Positions 28,766 to 38,916 of a stretch of 64,000 nt of DNA are shown one piece after another. The notes beneath the pieces are model-generated. The model worked only from the letters and a program-made list of their open reading frames with translations. It had not been told where the DNA came from and made no database searches. Every line of letters starts with the position of its first letter. The stretch's first letter is position 1. A program made the position numbers and the translations under genes. Location: contig NZ_NESK01000020.1 in assembly GCF_003063415.1 (NCBI RefSeq), positions 1-64,000 on the forward strand. Reading direction: 5' to 3'. The DNA is from Limnohabitans sp. 2KL-17. GTDB taxonomy: Bacteria; Pseudomonadota; Gammaproteobacteria; Burkholderiales; Burkholderiaceae_C.

Positions 28766-29851
28766 TCAAGGCAGGCGGTCGAGTGCCTGCATATAGTCGC
28801 TTGAGCGCACCAACTCGTCCCAGGGACGGGCGGGGGATCGGGGCAAGAGGTTCAAACGGCGCTCTTCGCTGATTTCGCTGGGCATCCAGTGTCCCTTGAG
28901 CTGGGCCTCTGCCAAGGCATCGAGTACTTCGTCCAGTTCAGTCCCGTCATTCACGGCAGAGCGGTTGCACAAAAGCGCCAGGTCACACCCGGCCTCCAAG
29001 GCGGTGATCACGGCTTCGGCGTAACTGAGCGTGCGCCCGTCCATTTGGCGCGCAGCGGCCATCGACAAGTCGTCGGTGAAAACCACGCCCTGAAAGCCCA
29101 GTTGTCTGCGCAGGATGTCCTGCAGCCATCGTGGCGAGAACCCCGCTGGGCGGCTGTCCACCTTGCTGTAGATGACATGGGCGGGCATGACGGCTGTGAG
29201 CACGCTGCCCAGCCAACGGTAGGGCTGCGCGTCGTCGGCCAAGATGGTTTTGAGGCCACGTTTGTCCACGGGCAGCGCCACATGCGAATCGGCCTTGACG
29301 GCGCCATGCCCGGGGAAATGCTTGCCGCAGTTGCCCATGCCCGCTTGCAGCAAGCCGTGCATCAGGCTGCGCGCCAAAAGACTGACCACGCGCGGGTCGC
29401 GGGCGAAGGCGCGGTCACCAATGACACCACTCTCGCCATGATCGAGGTCCAACACCGGTGTGAAGCTGAAATCCACCCCGCAAGCACGCAACTCGCTGCC
29501 CAGCACAAAGCCGGCTGACGTGGCTGCCTCACAGGCCTTGAGCACACCCGAACCGGGCTGGCCTTGGGCATCTTGTGCCCAGAGTTCGCCCAGGGCGCGC
29601 ATGGGTGGCAAGTGGGTGAAGCCATCGGTGCGAAAACGCTGCACGCGGCCACCTTCATGGTCCACAGCGATCAACAGATCAGCGCGGATGCTTTTGACCT
29701 CGGCACACAAGTCGGTCAGTTGGGCGCGATTTTGCCAGTTGCGGCCAAACAAAATCATGCCGCCTGTCAAGGGATGGGCCAGGCGGCGGCGGTCATCGGC
29801 ATTCAGAGAGATGCCTTCAATGTCCAGAATCAGGGGGGCGTGAATGCTCAT
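28766..29851 (-). CDS. nagZ: Beta-N-acetylhexosaminidase (cytosolic, GH3)
   Basis: 361 residues. The GH3 signature KHFPGHG is at residues 177-183 followed by D188-S-H, the acid/base Asp-His pair typical of NagZ. The nucleophile Asp is in VVFTDDLSMAAA, and IAVDHEGGRVQRF is a substrate-binding block. No signal peptide is present, as expected. It removes GlcNAc from muropeptides during cell-wall recycling, which in other bacteria controls AmpC. It lies 36 bp after acpS. Confidence 0.96.
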   Translation of the reverse strand: MSIHAPLILDIEGISLNADDRRRLAHPLTGGMILFGRNWQNRAQLTDLCAEVKSIRADLLIAVDHEGGRVQRFRTDGFTHLPPMRALGELWAQDAQGQPGSGVLKACEAATSAGFVLGSELRACGVDFSFTPVLDLDHGESGVIGDRAFARDPRVVSLLARSLMHGLLQAGMGNCGKHFPGHGAVKADSHVALPVDKRGLKTILADDAQPYRWLGSVLTAVMPAHVIYSKVDSRPAGFSPRWLQDILRRQLGFQGVVFTDDLSMAAARQMDGRTLSYAEAVITALEAGCDLALLCNRSAVNDGTELDEVLDALAEAQLKGHWMPSEISEERRLNLLPRSPARPWDELVRSSDYMQALDRLP

Positions 29852-29887
29852 GTTATTTCTCTACAGTTCGGGGTGAACAACAACAAA

Positions 29888-30313
29888 TCAAGGGTTGGGG
29901 CTGGTTTGCACAGGGAGCGGCGCCCTGGTTTCGACGACACAAAAACTCGCCGCATATTCGCTCTCGTCGGTGACGGTGATGTGGGCACTGAGATTTTTGG
30001 CTTCAAACCATTTTTTCAGTTCACCATGCAGGACGATCACGGGCTGGCCGCTGGGCAGTTTGCCAATTTCGCACAGGCGCCAGGTCATGGGCATGCGCAT
30101 ACCCAGTCCAATGGCTTTGCTGAAGGCCTCCTTGGCCGAAAAGCGGGTGGCCAGGTAACGCACGCCACGCTCGGGCCAGCGCGCACTGCGGGATTTCCAG
30201 TTGGCCATTTCGCCATCACTCAAGACTTTGGCCGCAAAGCGTTCACCATGCCGATCCAGACTGGCCCGGATACGGCGGATGTCGCAAATATCGGTGCCAA
30301 TGCCGTAGATCAT
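29888..30313 (-). CDS. acpS: Holo-[acyl-carrier-protein] synthase
   Basis: 141 residues. The Mg-binding residues D8 (GIGTDICDI) and E62 ([16 protein letters not shown]) are in place. It transfers phosphopantetheine from CoA to ACP; the acceptor Ser37 of AcpP is encoded 10 kb away. It follows pdxJ by 13 bp, the same pairing as in E. coli. Confidence 0.96.
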   Translation of the reverse strand: MIYGIGTDICDIRRIRASLDRHGERFAAKVLSDGEMANWKSRSARWPERGVRYLATRFSAKEAFSKAIGLGMRMPMTWRLCEIGKLPSGQPVIVLHGELKKWFEAKNLSAHITVTDESEYAASFCVVETRAPLPVQTSPNP

Positions 30314-30326
30314 GCGGGCGCCTTCA

Positions 30327-31088
30327 TCAAGGGGCCAGAGCGTTCAAATACGCTTTGACTGTCGCAGCGTAGCCCGTCTCGAGGGCATCGGCCATGAAGG
30401 CGTGGCCGATCGAGACTTCCTGCAGGCCCTTGACGGCGGCCACAAAGGCGGGCAAGTTGTCGAGGTTCAGGTCGTGTCCGGCGTTCACGCCCAAGCCGGC
30501 CTGCACGGCTGCTGCTGCGGCATCGGCATAGCGCTGCAACTGGATCGCATTTTCTGGCGCCCCCCAAGTGGCCGCATACGGCTCGGTGTAAAGCTCCACC
30601 CGGTCGGCACCGACAGCGCGGACTGCGGCCATTTGCTCTGGGATCGGGTCCATGAACAGGCTCACACGGACGCCCAGGCTTTTGCATTCGGCAATCAAGG
30701 GCTTCAGACGCTCAGCGTCTTTGGGGAAAGTCCAGCCGTGGTCGCTGGTGAACTGGCCTTCGCTGTCGGGCACAAAGGTCACCTGGTGTGGGCGCACTGC
30801 GCGCACGTGGTCCATCAGGTTGTGAAAGGGGTTGCCTTCGATGTTGAACTCGCGCTCAGGCCAGGCTTTCATCAGGGCATGCAACTGCGGCACATCGCTG
30901 GCGCGGATGTGGCGCTCATCAGGGCGCGGATGGATGGTGATGCCGTGGGCACCCGCTTGCAGGCACAGCTCGGCGGCGCGGATCACGGTGGGAATGCCCA
31001 AGTGCCGTGAATTGCGCAACAGCGCGACTTTGTTAACGTTGACCGAAAGGGCAACACGTTGGGAAGATGTGGGCATGAGGGTGTTCAT
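30327..31088 (-). CDS. pdxJ: Pyridoxine 5'-phosphate synthase
   Basis: 253 residues from the ATG at 31088, which overlaps the recO stop (ATGA). A second ATG at 31076 is possible. Motifs: [46 protein letters not shown] and NAGHDLN, marking the phosphate and DXP/aminoacetone phosphate sites of the TIM barrel. It makes pyridoxine 5'-phosphate, the cofactor precursor used by TrpB here. Confidence 0.96.
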   Translation of the reverse strand: MNTLMPTSSQRVALSVNVNKVALLRNSRHLGIPTVIRAAELCLQAGAHGITIHPRPDERHIRASDVPQLHALMKAWPEREFNIEGNPFHNLMDHVRAVRPHQVTFVPDSEGQFTSDHGWTFPKDAERLKPLIAECKSLGVRVSLFMDPIPEQMAAVRAVGADRVELYTEPYAATWGAPENAIQLQRYADAAAAAVQAGLGVNAGHDLNLDNLPAFVAAVKGLQEVSIGHAFMADALETGYAATVKAYLNALAP

Positions 31089-31834
31089 AAGGTTTGCAAG
31101 TCCAGCATCATTTGTCGGGTGCGCAGGGCACCCACACCACAATGGTAGTTGAGCAACAGGCGCAAGGGGCGTTGCAGCTGAACCAGAAGATCGGCACATT
31201 CACTCAGCAAGGCTGCCAGCGGCTTGGGGGCAGCCAGCGCAGCTTGCAGCGACTGCCATTGCTCGCCTCGCAAGGCATTGCGCGTGTCGTCATTCACCCA
31301 TTGCAGTCCCGCCTCAGGCAGCAAAACATAACAGTCGTTGGCAGACAAGGGCTTGACGGTCAGGGTCTGCAGATCCAATGCAGGCAGCAAGCCCATCTCT
31401 TTGAGCAACAGCAGTTCAAACCCCCGCAAAGCCCATTGCAAGGCATCAGGGTCGCCACTGGCCAGCAAGCGCACTGCAGCTGCGTACACATCAAACACCT
31501 GCGGGTGGGGATCGTCTCGCGCCGTCAGACGCATCAGCAACTCGTTGAGGTAGTAACCCGACAACAGTGCCTCGCCCGTGGGCATGACATGCCCACCCAC
31601 CCACTCAGCGGACTTGAGGGTGCGAATGTCACCATCGCCACCAAATGCCAGTGACAGGGGTTGCAATGGCAGCAGCACGGGGCGAAAGCTGGAAGTCGGC
31701 CGTTTCGCCCCCTTGGCCACCAACGCCACCCGACCATGGTGGCGGGTGAACACCTCCAAAATCAGGCTGGTCTCACTCCAGTCGTAGCGGTGCAGCACAT
31801 AGGCTGGCTCGTCAGCAATCCGCTTGGTGGCCAT
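31085..31834 (-). CDS. recO: DNA repair protein RecO
   Basis: 249 residues. An N-terminal OB fold ([34 protein letters not shown]) is followed by a helical domain. The zinc-binding Cys cluster of some RecO proteins is not evident. RecO with RecR helps load RecA onto SSB-coated DNA. Its order after era is the usual rnc-era-recO-pdxJ-acpS chain. Confidence 0.94.
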   Translation of the reverse strand: MATKRIADEPAYVLHRYDWSETSLILEVFTRHHGRVALVAKGAKRPTSSFRPVLLPLQPLSLAFGGDGDIRTLKSAEWVGGHVMPTGEALLSGYYLNELLMRLTARDDPHPQVFDVYAAAVRLLASGDPDALQWALRGFELLLLKEMGLLPALDLQTLTVKPLSANDCYVLLPEAGLQWVNDDTRNALRGEQWQSLQAALAAPKPLAALLSECADLLVQLQRPLRLLLNYHCGVGALRTRQMMLDLQTL

Positions 31835-31846
31835 TGGCGCTGAAAG

Positions 31847-32899
31847 TTACTCGTACCCGAAGCTGCGCACACGCGCTTCGTCATCGGCCCAACCCGAGCG
31901 GACTTTGACCCACAGTTCAATGAACACCTTGGCGTCCAGCAACTTTTCCAGCTCCATGCGTGTCTCGGTGCCAATACGCTTGAGCTTCTCACCCTTGTCA
32001 CCAATCACCATGGCTTTGTGGCCTTCACGCTCGACCACGATGGTTGCCGCAATGCGCAGCATGCGTTTGGCCGTGCGGCCCGGTTCTTCCTCGAACTTGT
32101 CGATCACCACGGTGGAGGTGTAGGGCAACTCATCGCCGGTCAAACGGAACAATTTTTCGCGCACCATCTCACTGGCCAGAAACTTCTCGCTGCGGTCGGT
32201 CAATTCGTCTTCGGCGTGCCACCAGGCTTGCTCGGGCAGGTATTTTTCGCAAATGCCCAGCAGGCGCTCAATGTCTTTGGGCTGCTTGGCCGACATGGGC
32301 ACAAATTCATTGAAGGCGTGGCGCTCTTGCATCTCGCGCAGCCACGGTGCGATGTCGCCGCGTCGGTGCACGTTGTCCAGTTTGTTGGCCACCAGCAAGA
32401 CCGGAATACCGGGTTTCAAAAGTGCCAGCACCTTGGCATCGGCCGTGGTAAAGCTGCCGGCCTCGACCACGAACAGCACCAGGTCGACGTCACTGACGGC
32501 ACCCACCACGGTTTTGTTGAGTGACTTGTTGAGGGCGGTGCCATGGATGGTCTGGAACCCTGGCGTGTCCACAAAAACATACTGCGATACGCCCTGGGTG
32601 CGAATGCCCGTGATGCGGTGGCGCGTGGTTTGCGCCTTGCGCGAGGTGATGCTGATTTTCTGGCCCACCAGGGCGTTCAGCAAAGTCGACTTGCCGACGT
32701 TGGGCTTGCCCACGATGGCCACCAGGCCGCAGTGTTGACCGATCACGGGCACGGGCGCAGGTGCAGCCACAGCGGGCAAGGCGACATCTTCGGAGGCATC
32801 GCGCGGCTGAATGGTCACCCCCGCAATTTGAACGGGACGGCGCATCTGTTGCTCGGCAGCGGTGCGTTCAGGTGCAACAGGTTTTTTATCGGAACTCAT
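31847..32899 (-). CDS. era: GTPase Era with an N-terminal extension
   Basis: 350 residues against about 300 in E. coli. Residues 1-55 are a Pro/Ala-rich, probably disordered extension. Then come G1 GKPNVGKS (64-71), the switch I region [16 protein letters not shown]3 DTPGF (111-115), NKLD for guanine and the KH domain ([16 protein letters not shown]). Era binds 16S rRNA 3' ends in 30S maturation. The ATG overlaps the rnc stop by 4 bp, coupling it to RNase III. Confidence 0.95.
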   Translation of the reverse strand: MSSDKKPVAPERTAAEQQMRRPVQIAGVTIQPRDASEDVALPAVAAPAPVPVIGQHCGLVAIVGKPNVGKSTLLNALVGQKISITSRKAQTTRHRITGIRTQGVSQYVFVDTPGFQTIHGTALNKSLNKTVVGAVSDVDLVLFVVEAGSFTTADAKVLALLKPGIPVLLVANKLDNVHRRGDIAPWLREMQERHAFNEFVPMSAKQPKDIERLLGICEKYLPEQAWWHAEDELTDRSEKFLASEMVREKLFRLTGDELPYTSTVVIDKFEEEPGRTAKRMLRIAATIVVEREGHKAMVIGDKGEKLKRIGTETRMELEKLLDAKVFIELWVKVRSGWADDEARVRSFGYE

Positions 32900-33588
32900 G
32901 CTGGGCTTTCGGATTTCAGGATCTGCAGTAAGGCGGCTGCCGCTGCTTGTTCAGCCGCACGACGCGATGCGCCCGAGCCTTGTTGGGTTTGGCGCAATTC
33001 GGTGACCTCGCAGGAGACTTCAAATTGCTGCCGGTGCGCTGCCCCGGAGGTGGCCACCACGGTGTATTTGGGCAACGCGAACTTGCGCCCCTGAAGCCAC
33101 TCTTGCAACTCGGTCTTGGGGTCTTTTCCCGCTGCCTGCATGTCGGGTTTGATGTCCACTTTTTGGAACAAACGCTCAACCAGTGCTTGCGCATCCTGGT
33201 AGCCGCCATCCAGATACACGGCGCCGATGATGGCCTCCAGTGCATCGGCCAAAATCGAGGGGCGGCTTTGGCCTCCGGAGCGCATTTCGCCTTCACCCAG
33301 GCGCATCACGGCAGACAAATCCAGCGTTTTGGCCAATTGGTGCAAAGTGTCTTGCTTGACCAGATTGGCCCGCACCCGCGACAAGTCGCCTTCAGGCAAG
33401 CTGGACAATTGGGCATAGAGCATGTGCGCCACAGACAGGTTGAGCACCGAATCACCGAGAAATTCAAGGCGCTCGTTGTGGTCCGAACTGAAGCTGCGGT
33501 GGGTGACCGCTTGCTGCAGCAAGCCAGCCTGGCGAAAGGCATAGCCCAAGCGGATTTGCAATTCGGACAATGCAGAGGAGGTCGCCAC
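32896..33588 (-). CDS. rnc: Ribonuclease III
   Basis: 230 residues from the GTG at 33588, chosen because GAGG lies 7 bases upstream. An in-frame start at 33630 would overlap lepB by 35 bp and lacks a site. The catalytic signature [12 protein letters not shown] is at 38-49, with E42 and D46 as metal ligands. The C-terminal double-stranded-RNA-binding domain ([18 protein letters not shown] to [15 protein letters not shown]) is complete. It processes rRNA precursors and regulatory duplexes. Confidence 0.93.
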   Translation of the reverse strand: MATSSALSELQIRLGYAFRQAGLLQQAVTHRSFSSDHNERLEFLGDSVLNLSVAHMLYAQLSSLPEGDLSRVRANLVKQDTLHQLAKTLDLSAVMRLGEGEMRSGGQSRPSILADALEAIIGAVYLDGGYQDAQALVERLFQKVDIKPDMQAAGKDPKTELQEWLQGRKFALPKYTVVATSGAAHRQQFEVSCEVTELRQTQQGSGASRRAAEQAAAAALLQILKSESPA

Positions 33589-33595
33589 AGTCACC

Positions 33596-34561
33596 TCAAT
33601 CAAAAGCGCCGATGCGCTTGATGTTGCCAAAGTTCATCCAAACAAAAAAGGCTTTGCCCACAATGTTGGCATCGGGCACAAAACCCCAGTAACGCGAATC
33701 GAGCGAGTTGTCGCGGTTGTCGCCCATCATGAAGTAATGCCCAGCAGGGACTTTGCAGGTCACGCCTTCAACGGTGTAATTGCAATTTTCACGACCCGCA
33801 AAGGTGTCGGCACCCGGTATGAAAGCGGGGCGTTCATCGTCCTGAATGGTTTGGTGCGGCCTGACCCCCAGCGTTTCACTGCTGTGCTTGAAATAGCGCA
33901 TGGTCGACTCGTCAAAGAAATCGGGCAAGGCTTGGGTGCTCACTGGCTTGCCATTGATGCTCAGCCGCTTGTTCAGGTATGCGACCTCGTCGCCGGGCAC
34001 GCCGACCACGCGTTTGATGTAGTCCACACTGGGCTTGGGCGGATAACGGAACACCATCACGTCACCGCGCTGAACGGCAGCGCCTTCAGTCAGCTTGGTG
34101 TTGGCCACAGGCAAGCGAATGCCGTAGTGGAATTTGTTCACCAAAATCAAATCCCCAATGTGGAGCGTCGGGATCATCGAACCAGAAGGGATCTTGAAGG
34201 GCTCGAATAAAAAAGAGCGCAAGATGAACACCACCACGATGACCGGGAACAGTCCTGCAGTCCAGTCCAGCCACCAAGGCTGCATCAGCAGCTTTTCACG
34301 GCTCTCCTGGAGGTTAGTGTCGACTTTTTCAATGCCCATTTTGGCCAATCCGGCGCTGCGCTGCGCTGTCTCGGCCTCCAGCCGATCCACCGCTCTTTGG
34401 CGCTGCGGCAAGAAAACAAAACGCTCAGCCAGCCAATAAATACCCGTGATGACCGTGGCCAAAAGCAAGAGCAAGGCGAAGTTGCCCTCGATGAAACCCA
34501 GGTACCAGGACCCGGCGTATCCCACAAAGGCGGCCAACATCAAAGACGTCAAGAACTGCAT
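33596..34561 (-). CDS. lepB: Signal peptidase I
   Basis: 321 residues from the ATG at 34561, which shares one base with the lepA stop. Two N-terminal helices (about 4-20 and 26-45) and a third near 103-120 anchor it. The Ser/Lys dyad is S128 (PSGSM) and K183 ([14 protein letters not shown]). The final [11 protein letters not shown] block is the conserved box E. It removes signal peptides from exported proteins at the periplasmic membrane face. Confidence 0.96.
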   Translation of the reverse strand: MQFLTSLMLAAFVGYAGSWYLGFIEGNFALLLLLATVITGIYWLAERFVFLPQRQRAVDRLEAETAQRSAGLAKMGIEKVDTNLQESREKLLMQPWWLDWTAGLFPVIVVVFILRSFLFEPFKIPSGSMIPTLHIGDLILVNKFHYGIRLPVANTKLTEGAAVQRGDVMVFRYPPKPSVDYIKRVVGVPGDEVAYLNKRLSINGKPVSTQALPDFFDESTMRYFKHSSETLGVRPHQTIQDDERPAFIPGADTFAGRENCNYTVEGVTCKVPAGHYFMMGDNRDNSLDSRYWGFVPDANIVGKAFFVWMNFGNIKRIGAFD

Positions 34562-36369
34562 CAATCTTCCACCTGCAAAATGGCCAAGAACGCCTCTTGG
34601 GGCACCTCGACCGAACCAATTTGTTTCATCCGCTTTTTACCCGCTTTCTGCTTTTCAAGCAGTTTGCGTTTGCGTGAAATATCGCCACCGTAACACTTGG
34701 CCAGCACGTTCTTGCGCAAGGCCTTGATACTTTCACGGGCAATGATGTTGGCCCCAATGGCCGCCTGAATGGCCACATCGAACATCTGGCGGCTGATGAT
34801 TTCGCGCATCTTGGCTACAACCGCCCTGCCGCGGTACTGGGACTGGGTGCGGTGCACGATGATGGACAGCGCATCGACCTTCTCGCCATTGAGCAAAATG
34901 TCGACCTTCACCACGTCCGATGCCCGGAACTCCTTGAACTCGTAGTCCATGGAGGCATAGCCCCGACTGACCGATTTGAGTTTGTCAAAAAAATCAAGCA
35001 CGATTTCGCCCAAGGGCATTTCATAGGTCAGCATGACCTGTCGGCCGTGATAGGCCATGTTCAGTTGCACGCCACGTTTCAGGTTGGCCAGGGTCATGAC
35101 GGGCCCGACATAGTCTTGTGGCATGTACAGATGCACCGTGACGATCGGCTCACGGATCTCCTGCACCTTGCCCTGGTCAGGCATTTTGGAGGGGTTCTCG
35201 ACCATCACGACTTCACCATCAGGCTTCACCACTTGGTAAACCACGCTGGGGGCTGTGGTGATCAAGTCCTGGTCGAATTCGCGCTCGAGACGTTCCTGCA
35301 CGATTTCCATGTGAAGCAATCCGAGGAAGCCGCAGCGAAAACCAAAGCCCAGCGCTTGCGACACTTCGGGTTCGTAATGCAGTGATGCATCGTTGAGCTT
35401 GAGTTTTTCCAGGGCATCGCGCAGGGCATCGTATTGGTTGGCTTCGGTCGGATAAAGCCCGGCAAACACCTGTGGCTGGATTTCCTTGAAACCCGGCAAA
35501 GCTTGCGTCGCAGGGCCCTGGTTGTTGGGCAGCTTCTTTTCCAGTGTCACGGTGTCGCCCACCTTGGCGGCCTGCAACTCCTTGATGCCCGCAATGATGT
35601 AACCCACCTCGCCAGCCTTGAGCGATTCGCGCGGCTGGTTGGCGGGGGTGAACACACCCAGGCTGCCCGCTTCATAGACAGCGTTGCTGGCCATCATCTT
35701 GATGCGCTCGCCTTTGAGCAACTGCCCATCGACCACGCGCACCAGCATCACCACGCCGACATAGGTATCAAACCAGCTGTCAACGATCATGGCGCGCAAT
35801 GGCCCATCGGGATTGCCTTTGGGCGGGGGGATGCGGGCCACCACGGCTTCGAGAATTTCTTCAATGCCCATGCCAGTTTTGGCCGAGCACGGAATGGCGT
35901 CGGTGGCGTCAATGCCGATCACGTCCTCGATCTCGCTGCGGGCATTGTCCGGATCGGCGTTGGGCAAATCCATTTTGTTCAGAACGGGAACCACCTCGAC
36001 ACCCAACTCGAGTGCGGTGTAGCAATTGGCCACCGTCTGTGCCTCGACTCCCTGGCTGGCATCCACCACCAGCAAGGCGCCTTCGCATGCTGACAACGAC
36101 CGCGAGACTTCGTATGAGAAGTCCACATGGCCTGGCGTGTCGATGAGATTGAGGTTGTAAACCTGTCCGTCCTTGGCTTTGTACTGAAGTGCTGCGGTTT
36201 GAGCCTTGATGGTGATGCCGCGCTCTTTCTCGATGTCCATCGAGTCCAGGACCTGGGCTTCCATGTCTCTTGCTTCAAGACCACCACACCATTGAATCAA
36301 GCGATCGGCAAGCGTGGATTTACCGTGGTCAATGTGGGCAATGATCGAAAAATTTCTGATGTGATTCAT
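34561..36369 (-). CDS. lepA: Elongation factor 4 (LepA)
   Basis: 602 residues from the ATG at 36369; a TTG at 36372 is also in frame. GTPase motifs [17 protein letters not shown] and NKMDLP are present, followed by EF-G-like domains and the unique C-terminal domain ([25 protein letters not shown]). It acts on ribosomes and affects initiation and back-translocation. It leads the long minus-strand run down to nagZ. The leader has a strong terminator hairpin at 36408-36444. Confidence 0.96.
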   Translation of the reverse strand: MNHIRNFSIIAHIDHGKSTLADRLIQWCGGLEARDMEAQVLDSMDIEKERGITIKAQTAALQYKAKDGQVYNLNLIDTPGHVDFSYEVSRSLSACEGALLVVDASQGVEAQTVANCYTALELGVEVVPVLNKMDLPNADPDNARSEIEDVIGIDATDAIPCSAKTGMGIEEILEAVVARIPPPKGNPDGPLRAMIVDSWFDTYVGVVMLVRVVDGQLLKGERIKMMASNAVYEAGSLGVFTPANQPRESLKAGEVGYIIAGIKELQAAKVGDTVTLEKKLPNNQGPATQALPGFKEIQPQVFAGLYPTEANQYDALRDALEKLKLNDASLHYEPEVSQALGFGFRCGFLGLLHMEIVQERLEREFDQDLITTAPSVVYQVVKPDGEVVMVENPSKMPDQGKVQEIREPIVTVHLYMPQDYVGPVMTLANLKRGVQLNMAYHGRQVMLTYEMPLGEIVLDFFDKLKSVSRGYASMDYEFKEFRASDVVKVDILLNGEKVDALSIIVHRTQSQYRGRAVVAKMREIISRQMFDVAIQAAIGANIIARESIKALRKNVLAKCYGGDISRKRKLLEKQKAGKKRMKQIGSVEVPQEAFLAILQVED

Positions 36370-36404
36370 CAAACAACGTCTGCAAGTATTTGTGGATCAA
36401 GGAT

Positions 36405-36478
36405 CCGTAAAAGAAAAAAGGGCGCGTCTGGTGGAGACGCGCCCTGAACCAACAATCTATGGCAACTGCGATAGTTGG
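36405..36478 (-). ncRNA. Possible small RNA or lepA leader attenuator (about 75 nt)
   Basis: On the minus strand TACAAT (36490-36485) is followed about 7 bases later by a segment that can fold into CCAAC (36477-36473)/GTTGG (36453-36449) with an inner CTAT/ATAG pairing. It then ends in the terminator below. The -35 region is poor. The transcript could be a free RNA or the terminated leader of lepA. Confidence 0.25.
36408..36444 (-). terminator. Strong intrinsic terminator upstream of lepA
   Basis: On the minus strand GGGCGCGTCT (36444-36435) pairs perfectly with AGACGCGCCC (36429-36420) across CCACC, followed by six T, a C and four T. It lies about 420 bp past the degP stop and 40 bp before the lepA ATG. 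Confidence 0.85.
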
Positions 36479-36559
36479 GTCTTCATTGTAGGCAAATTGG
36501 CCCACGCGCACAGCCCCAAAAACACGTTTGGCAGGTCGTTGCTGCTTTGCAACACGGCT

Positions 36560-36579
36560 TTATCCACATGTTATTCACA
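36560..36579 (+). promoter_or_regulatory. Pair of DnaA-box-like nonamers
   Basis: TTATCCACA (36560-36568, exact E. coli R-type box) and TTATTCACA (36571-36579, one change) are direct repeats 2 bp apart. They are followed by an A/T-rich patch (36584-36594). Single-mismatch copies also occur at 36391-36399 and 36618-36626 (minus strand) and 36710-36718. Confidence 0.45.
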
Positions 36580-36866
36580 GCAGATTTAATATCTTCCTGA
36601 ACAACTTGTGGGCCATCTGTGGATCAACGGTGGACTCCTGTGTGAAATCCCGCATCGTGAACTCAGCCCTGCACTTTATGCCATCAATTGAAGGTCAAGA
36701 CGCCAGATTTTATCCAAATTCATCATGGCAGCTCAGTTAAGTTAGTTGGCACAAACTTTAAAAATCTTTTCCAGAAATCAAAAACTGTTCGAAACCAGGC
36801 CCCGAAAGGCCTGAATATGCAGCCAATGACCTTCAAAAACTGTGGACTCTTGACAAGTCCAGCGGT

Positions 36867-38339
36867 TTATTTGGTCGGTCTGATCAGCACATACTGCGCC
36901 CCGTCACCTCTGCGAATCAGGACACTGGTCGGTCGATTTTTATCAACACGGGACATGGCCAACTCAAAGTCTTTGAGTGATGTGACTTCCGAATTGGCAA
37001 CCGCCAAGATCAAATCACCTTCGCGTATACCCGCCCTGGCAGCGGCATCAGTTGCCGCATCCACCCGCACACCACCGCGCACGCGAAGTTCCTTCTTTTG
37101 GGCATCGGTCAAATCGCTGACGCTCAAACCCCAGTGCTGCCCAATGGCAGCGGGCGCGGTTTTCTCTGGGGCGGGGGCTGCAGCAGCAACTTTCTCGGCC
37201 TCAATCTCGGCCACTGTGATGTTCAAGTCTTTATTGGCGCCACGGCGAAAAACCGTGATGCCCACTTTGCTGCCTGGTTTGGTGTTTCCCACCGCACGGG
37301 GCAAGTCAGCAGGCTTGTCGATGGGCTTGCCGTCAAAGCGCGTAATGATGTCACCGGCCTCAATGCCGGCCTTGTCAGCGGGCGAGCCTTCTTCGACGCC
37401 CCGCACCAACACCCCCTGCGCCTTGCCCAGACCGATTGACTCCGCCACGTCTTTTGTCACGGGTGCAATCTGGACGCCAATGCGCCCGCGGCTGACGCGG
37501 CCACTAGCGCGCAGTTGCTCACTGACGCGCATGGCTTCGTCCATGGGAATGGCAAACGAGATGCCCATGAACCCGCCTGAACGGGAATAGATTTGGCTGT
37601 TGATGCCCACCACCTCACCGCGCATATTGATCAACGGCCCACCGGAGTTGCCAGGGTTGATCGCCACATCGGTTTGAATGAATGACAAATAATCGCCAGT
37701 GTCTCGCTGCTTGGCGCTCACAATGCCAGCCGTGACCGTGCTCTCCAGGCCAAAAGGCGACCCAATCGCCATCACCCATTCACCCACGCGCAAACGGCCC
37801 ACATCGCCCACCTTGACGGCAGGCAGGCCAGTCGCCTGAATTTTGACAACAGCCACATCGGTGCGTTTGTCGGCACCCACGATGCGCGCCTTGAATTCGC
37901 GTTTGTCGGTCAGGGTCACCATGACTTCATCGGCACCTTCCACCACATGGGCGTTGGTCATGATGAAGCCGTCAGCACTCAAAATGAAGCCAGAGCCCAC
38001 ACCCCGTGGCTGCGCTTCTTCTTGAGGTTTGTTTTGGCGTGGTGCTTGTCTGGGCGCGTTGGGTATGGGCACGCCAAAAAACCGCCTGAAAAGCTCTTGC
38101 ATTTCCTCGTCCGGTGTGGCGGCGCCCGGTGCGCTGGGACGCACTTTTTCAAGGGTCCTGATGTTGACCACCGAGGGGCCCACCTGCTCCACCAGGTCCG
38201 TGAAGTCAGGCAGACTGCGCACGACCGTGTTGGGGGTTTGTGCCATCACAGCAGCTGATGGCGTCCATGCAATTCCCGCCGCCAGGACACTGAAGAGTGT
38301 GGCCGTAGCGGCCGTTTTCATCCAACTTTTTTTCTGCAC
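36867..38339 (-). CDS. degP: Periplasmic serine protease/chaperone DegP (MucD-like)
   Basis: 490 residues. The start at the GTG 38339 has AAGGAG six bases upstream. A signal peptide (to about residue 34, AVMAQ) leads to a trypsin-like domain with catalytic H131 (TNAHVV), D161 (TDVAVV) and S232 (GNSGGPL). Two PDZ domains follow (about 270-360 and 395-490; GVLVRGVEEGSPADKAG, GDLILAVANSEV). A Pro/Gln-rich loop (90-112) is the LA-loop region. It degrades or refolds misfolded envelope proteins. Confidence 0.95.
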   Translation of the reverse strand: MQKKSWMKTAATATLFSVLAAGIAWTPSAAVMAQTPNTVVRSLPDFTDLVEQVGPSVVNIRTLEKVRPSAPGAATPDEEMQELFRRFFGVPIPNAPRQAPRQNKPQEEAQPRGVGSGFILSADGFIMTNAHVVEGADEVMVTLTDKREFKARIVGADKRTDVAVVKIQATGLPAVKVGDVGRLRVGEWVMAIGSPFGLESTVTAGIVSAKQRDTGDYLSFIQTDVAINPGNSGGPLINMRGEVVGINSQIYSRSGGFMGISFAIPMDEAMRVSEQLRASGRVSRGRIGVQIAPVTKDVAESIGLGKAQGVLVRGVEEGSPADKAGIEAGDIITRFDGKPIDKPADLPRAVGNTKPGSKVGITVFRRGANKDLNITVAEIEAEKVAAAAPAPEKTAPAAIGQHWGLSVSDLTDAQKKELRVRGGVRVDAATDAAARAGIREGDLILAVANSEVTSLKDFELAMSRVDKNRPTSVLIRRGDGAQYVLIRPTK

Positions 38340-38383
38340 AAAAGCTCCTTATGGGGTTACGTCCCGAACTTAAATTGTTTGCA

Positions 38384-38411
38384 TCAAATACGGGCTAATC
38401 CAGTCAGTTCA
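38384..38411 (-). promoter_or_regulatory. Possible sigma-E-type promoter of degP
   Basis: On the minus strand TGAACT (38411-38406), a 17-base spacer and TTTGA (38388-38384) resemble the GAACTT/TCTGA-type elements of envelope-stress ECF sigma factors. It lies about 45 bp before the degP start. The -10 part is only a partial match. Confidence 0.35.
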
Positions 38412-38418
38412 AGCCACC

Positions 38419-38916
38419 TCAAGCACGCTCTGCCAAAGGCTCGGCCGTGTTGTGGCTTGTCTTCGCAGGCGAATTTACAGCGCATCTAAAACCATGCCAC
38501 TTTGAGGGCATCGTCACTTCCTCCAACCAGACAAAGGCCAGCAATCCGCAACGCTGCTCTTGCTCGTCCAGCATCCTGACAAATAGCAAAAGCCTGGAAC
38601 CCAAGTCCAAACCCACCGTCACTTCAATGCGAAGTTCTTCGTCCTTGTTTTTACCCTCATCTGCCAACCAGCGCCAGGCCTCGCCGCTCCAGAAAAAACG
38701 TCCACCTTGCATGGCCTGCCGAGGCACCCAAACTACAGCGCCAAGCACGCAAAAGGCCCAAAAGAACCAAGCTGAGCCCACCATGGCAAACCTTGCCTGC
38801 CCAGACACTTGCCAACCAACAAGCCCCAGCGCCGAAAGCAAGGCCACGCCCATCAAGGCAGCACGGCCCCAAACAAAACGCCCCACCGGGAAAGCCGCAG
38901 GTGGGGCGTTGTACAT
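38419..38916 (-). CDS. Small membrane protein, YgfX/CptA-like
   Basis: 165 residues. Two N-terminal helices (about 18-38 and 44-66) are followed by a beta-rich soluble part (GGRFFWSGEAWRWL, LRIEVTVGLDLGSRLLLFVRM) ending in VWLEEVTMPSKWHGFRCAVNS. The layout and the late 'W..FR..V' motif resemble YgfX (CptA), a membrane protein tied to the SdhE/CptB family. That assignment is tentative. It lies 14 bp after fabF. In related genomes rpoE-rseA-rseB usually follows; here degP does. Confidence 0.55.
   Translation of the reverse strand: MYNAPPAAFPVGRFVWGRAALMGVALLSALGLVGWQVSGQARFAMVGSAWFFWAFCVLGAVVWVPRQAMQGGRFFWSGEAWRWLADEGKNKDEELRIEVTVGLDLGSRLLLFVRMLDEQEQRCGLLAFVWLEEVTMPSKWHGFRCAVNSPAKTSHNTAEPLAERA

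Larger units (their letters stand above)
36370..36866. other. 0.5 kb lepA-degP intergenic region without a gene
   Basis: No convincing reading frame is present. The region is more A/T-rich than its neighbours. It holds the terminator hairpin at 36408-36444, a TACAAT box and possible small RNA on the minus strand, and five DnaA-box-like nonamers between 36391 and 36718. A G/C-rich short repeat (GGCCCCGAAAGGCC, about 36799-36812) lies near degP. Confidence 0.6.

Noticed and set aside
36560-36594. A chromosomal replication origin at the DnaA-box pair
   Set aside because: No dnaA, dnaN, gyrB, rpmH or parAB nearby and too few ordered boxes; a DnaA-binding or regulatory locus is the more cautious reading.
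36528-36740. 70-codon ORF in the lepA-degP gap
   Set aside because: Composition unlike neighbouring genes and no ribosome-binding site; it spans the DnaA-box-like sites.
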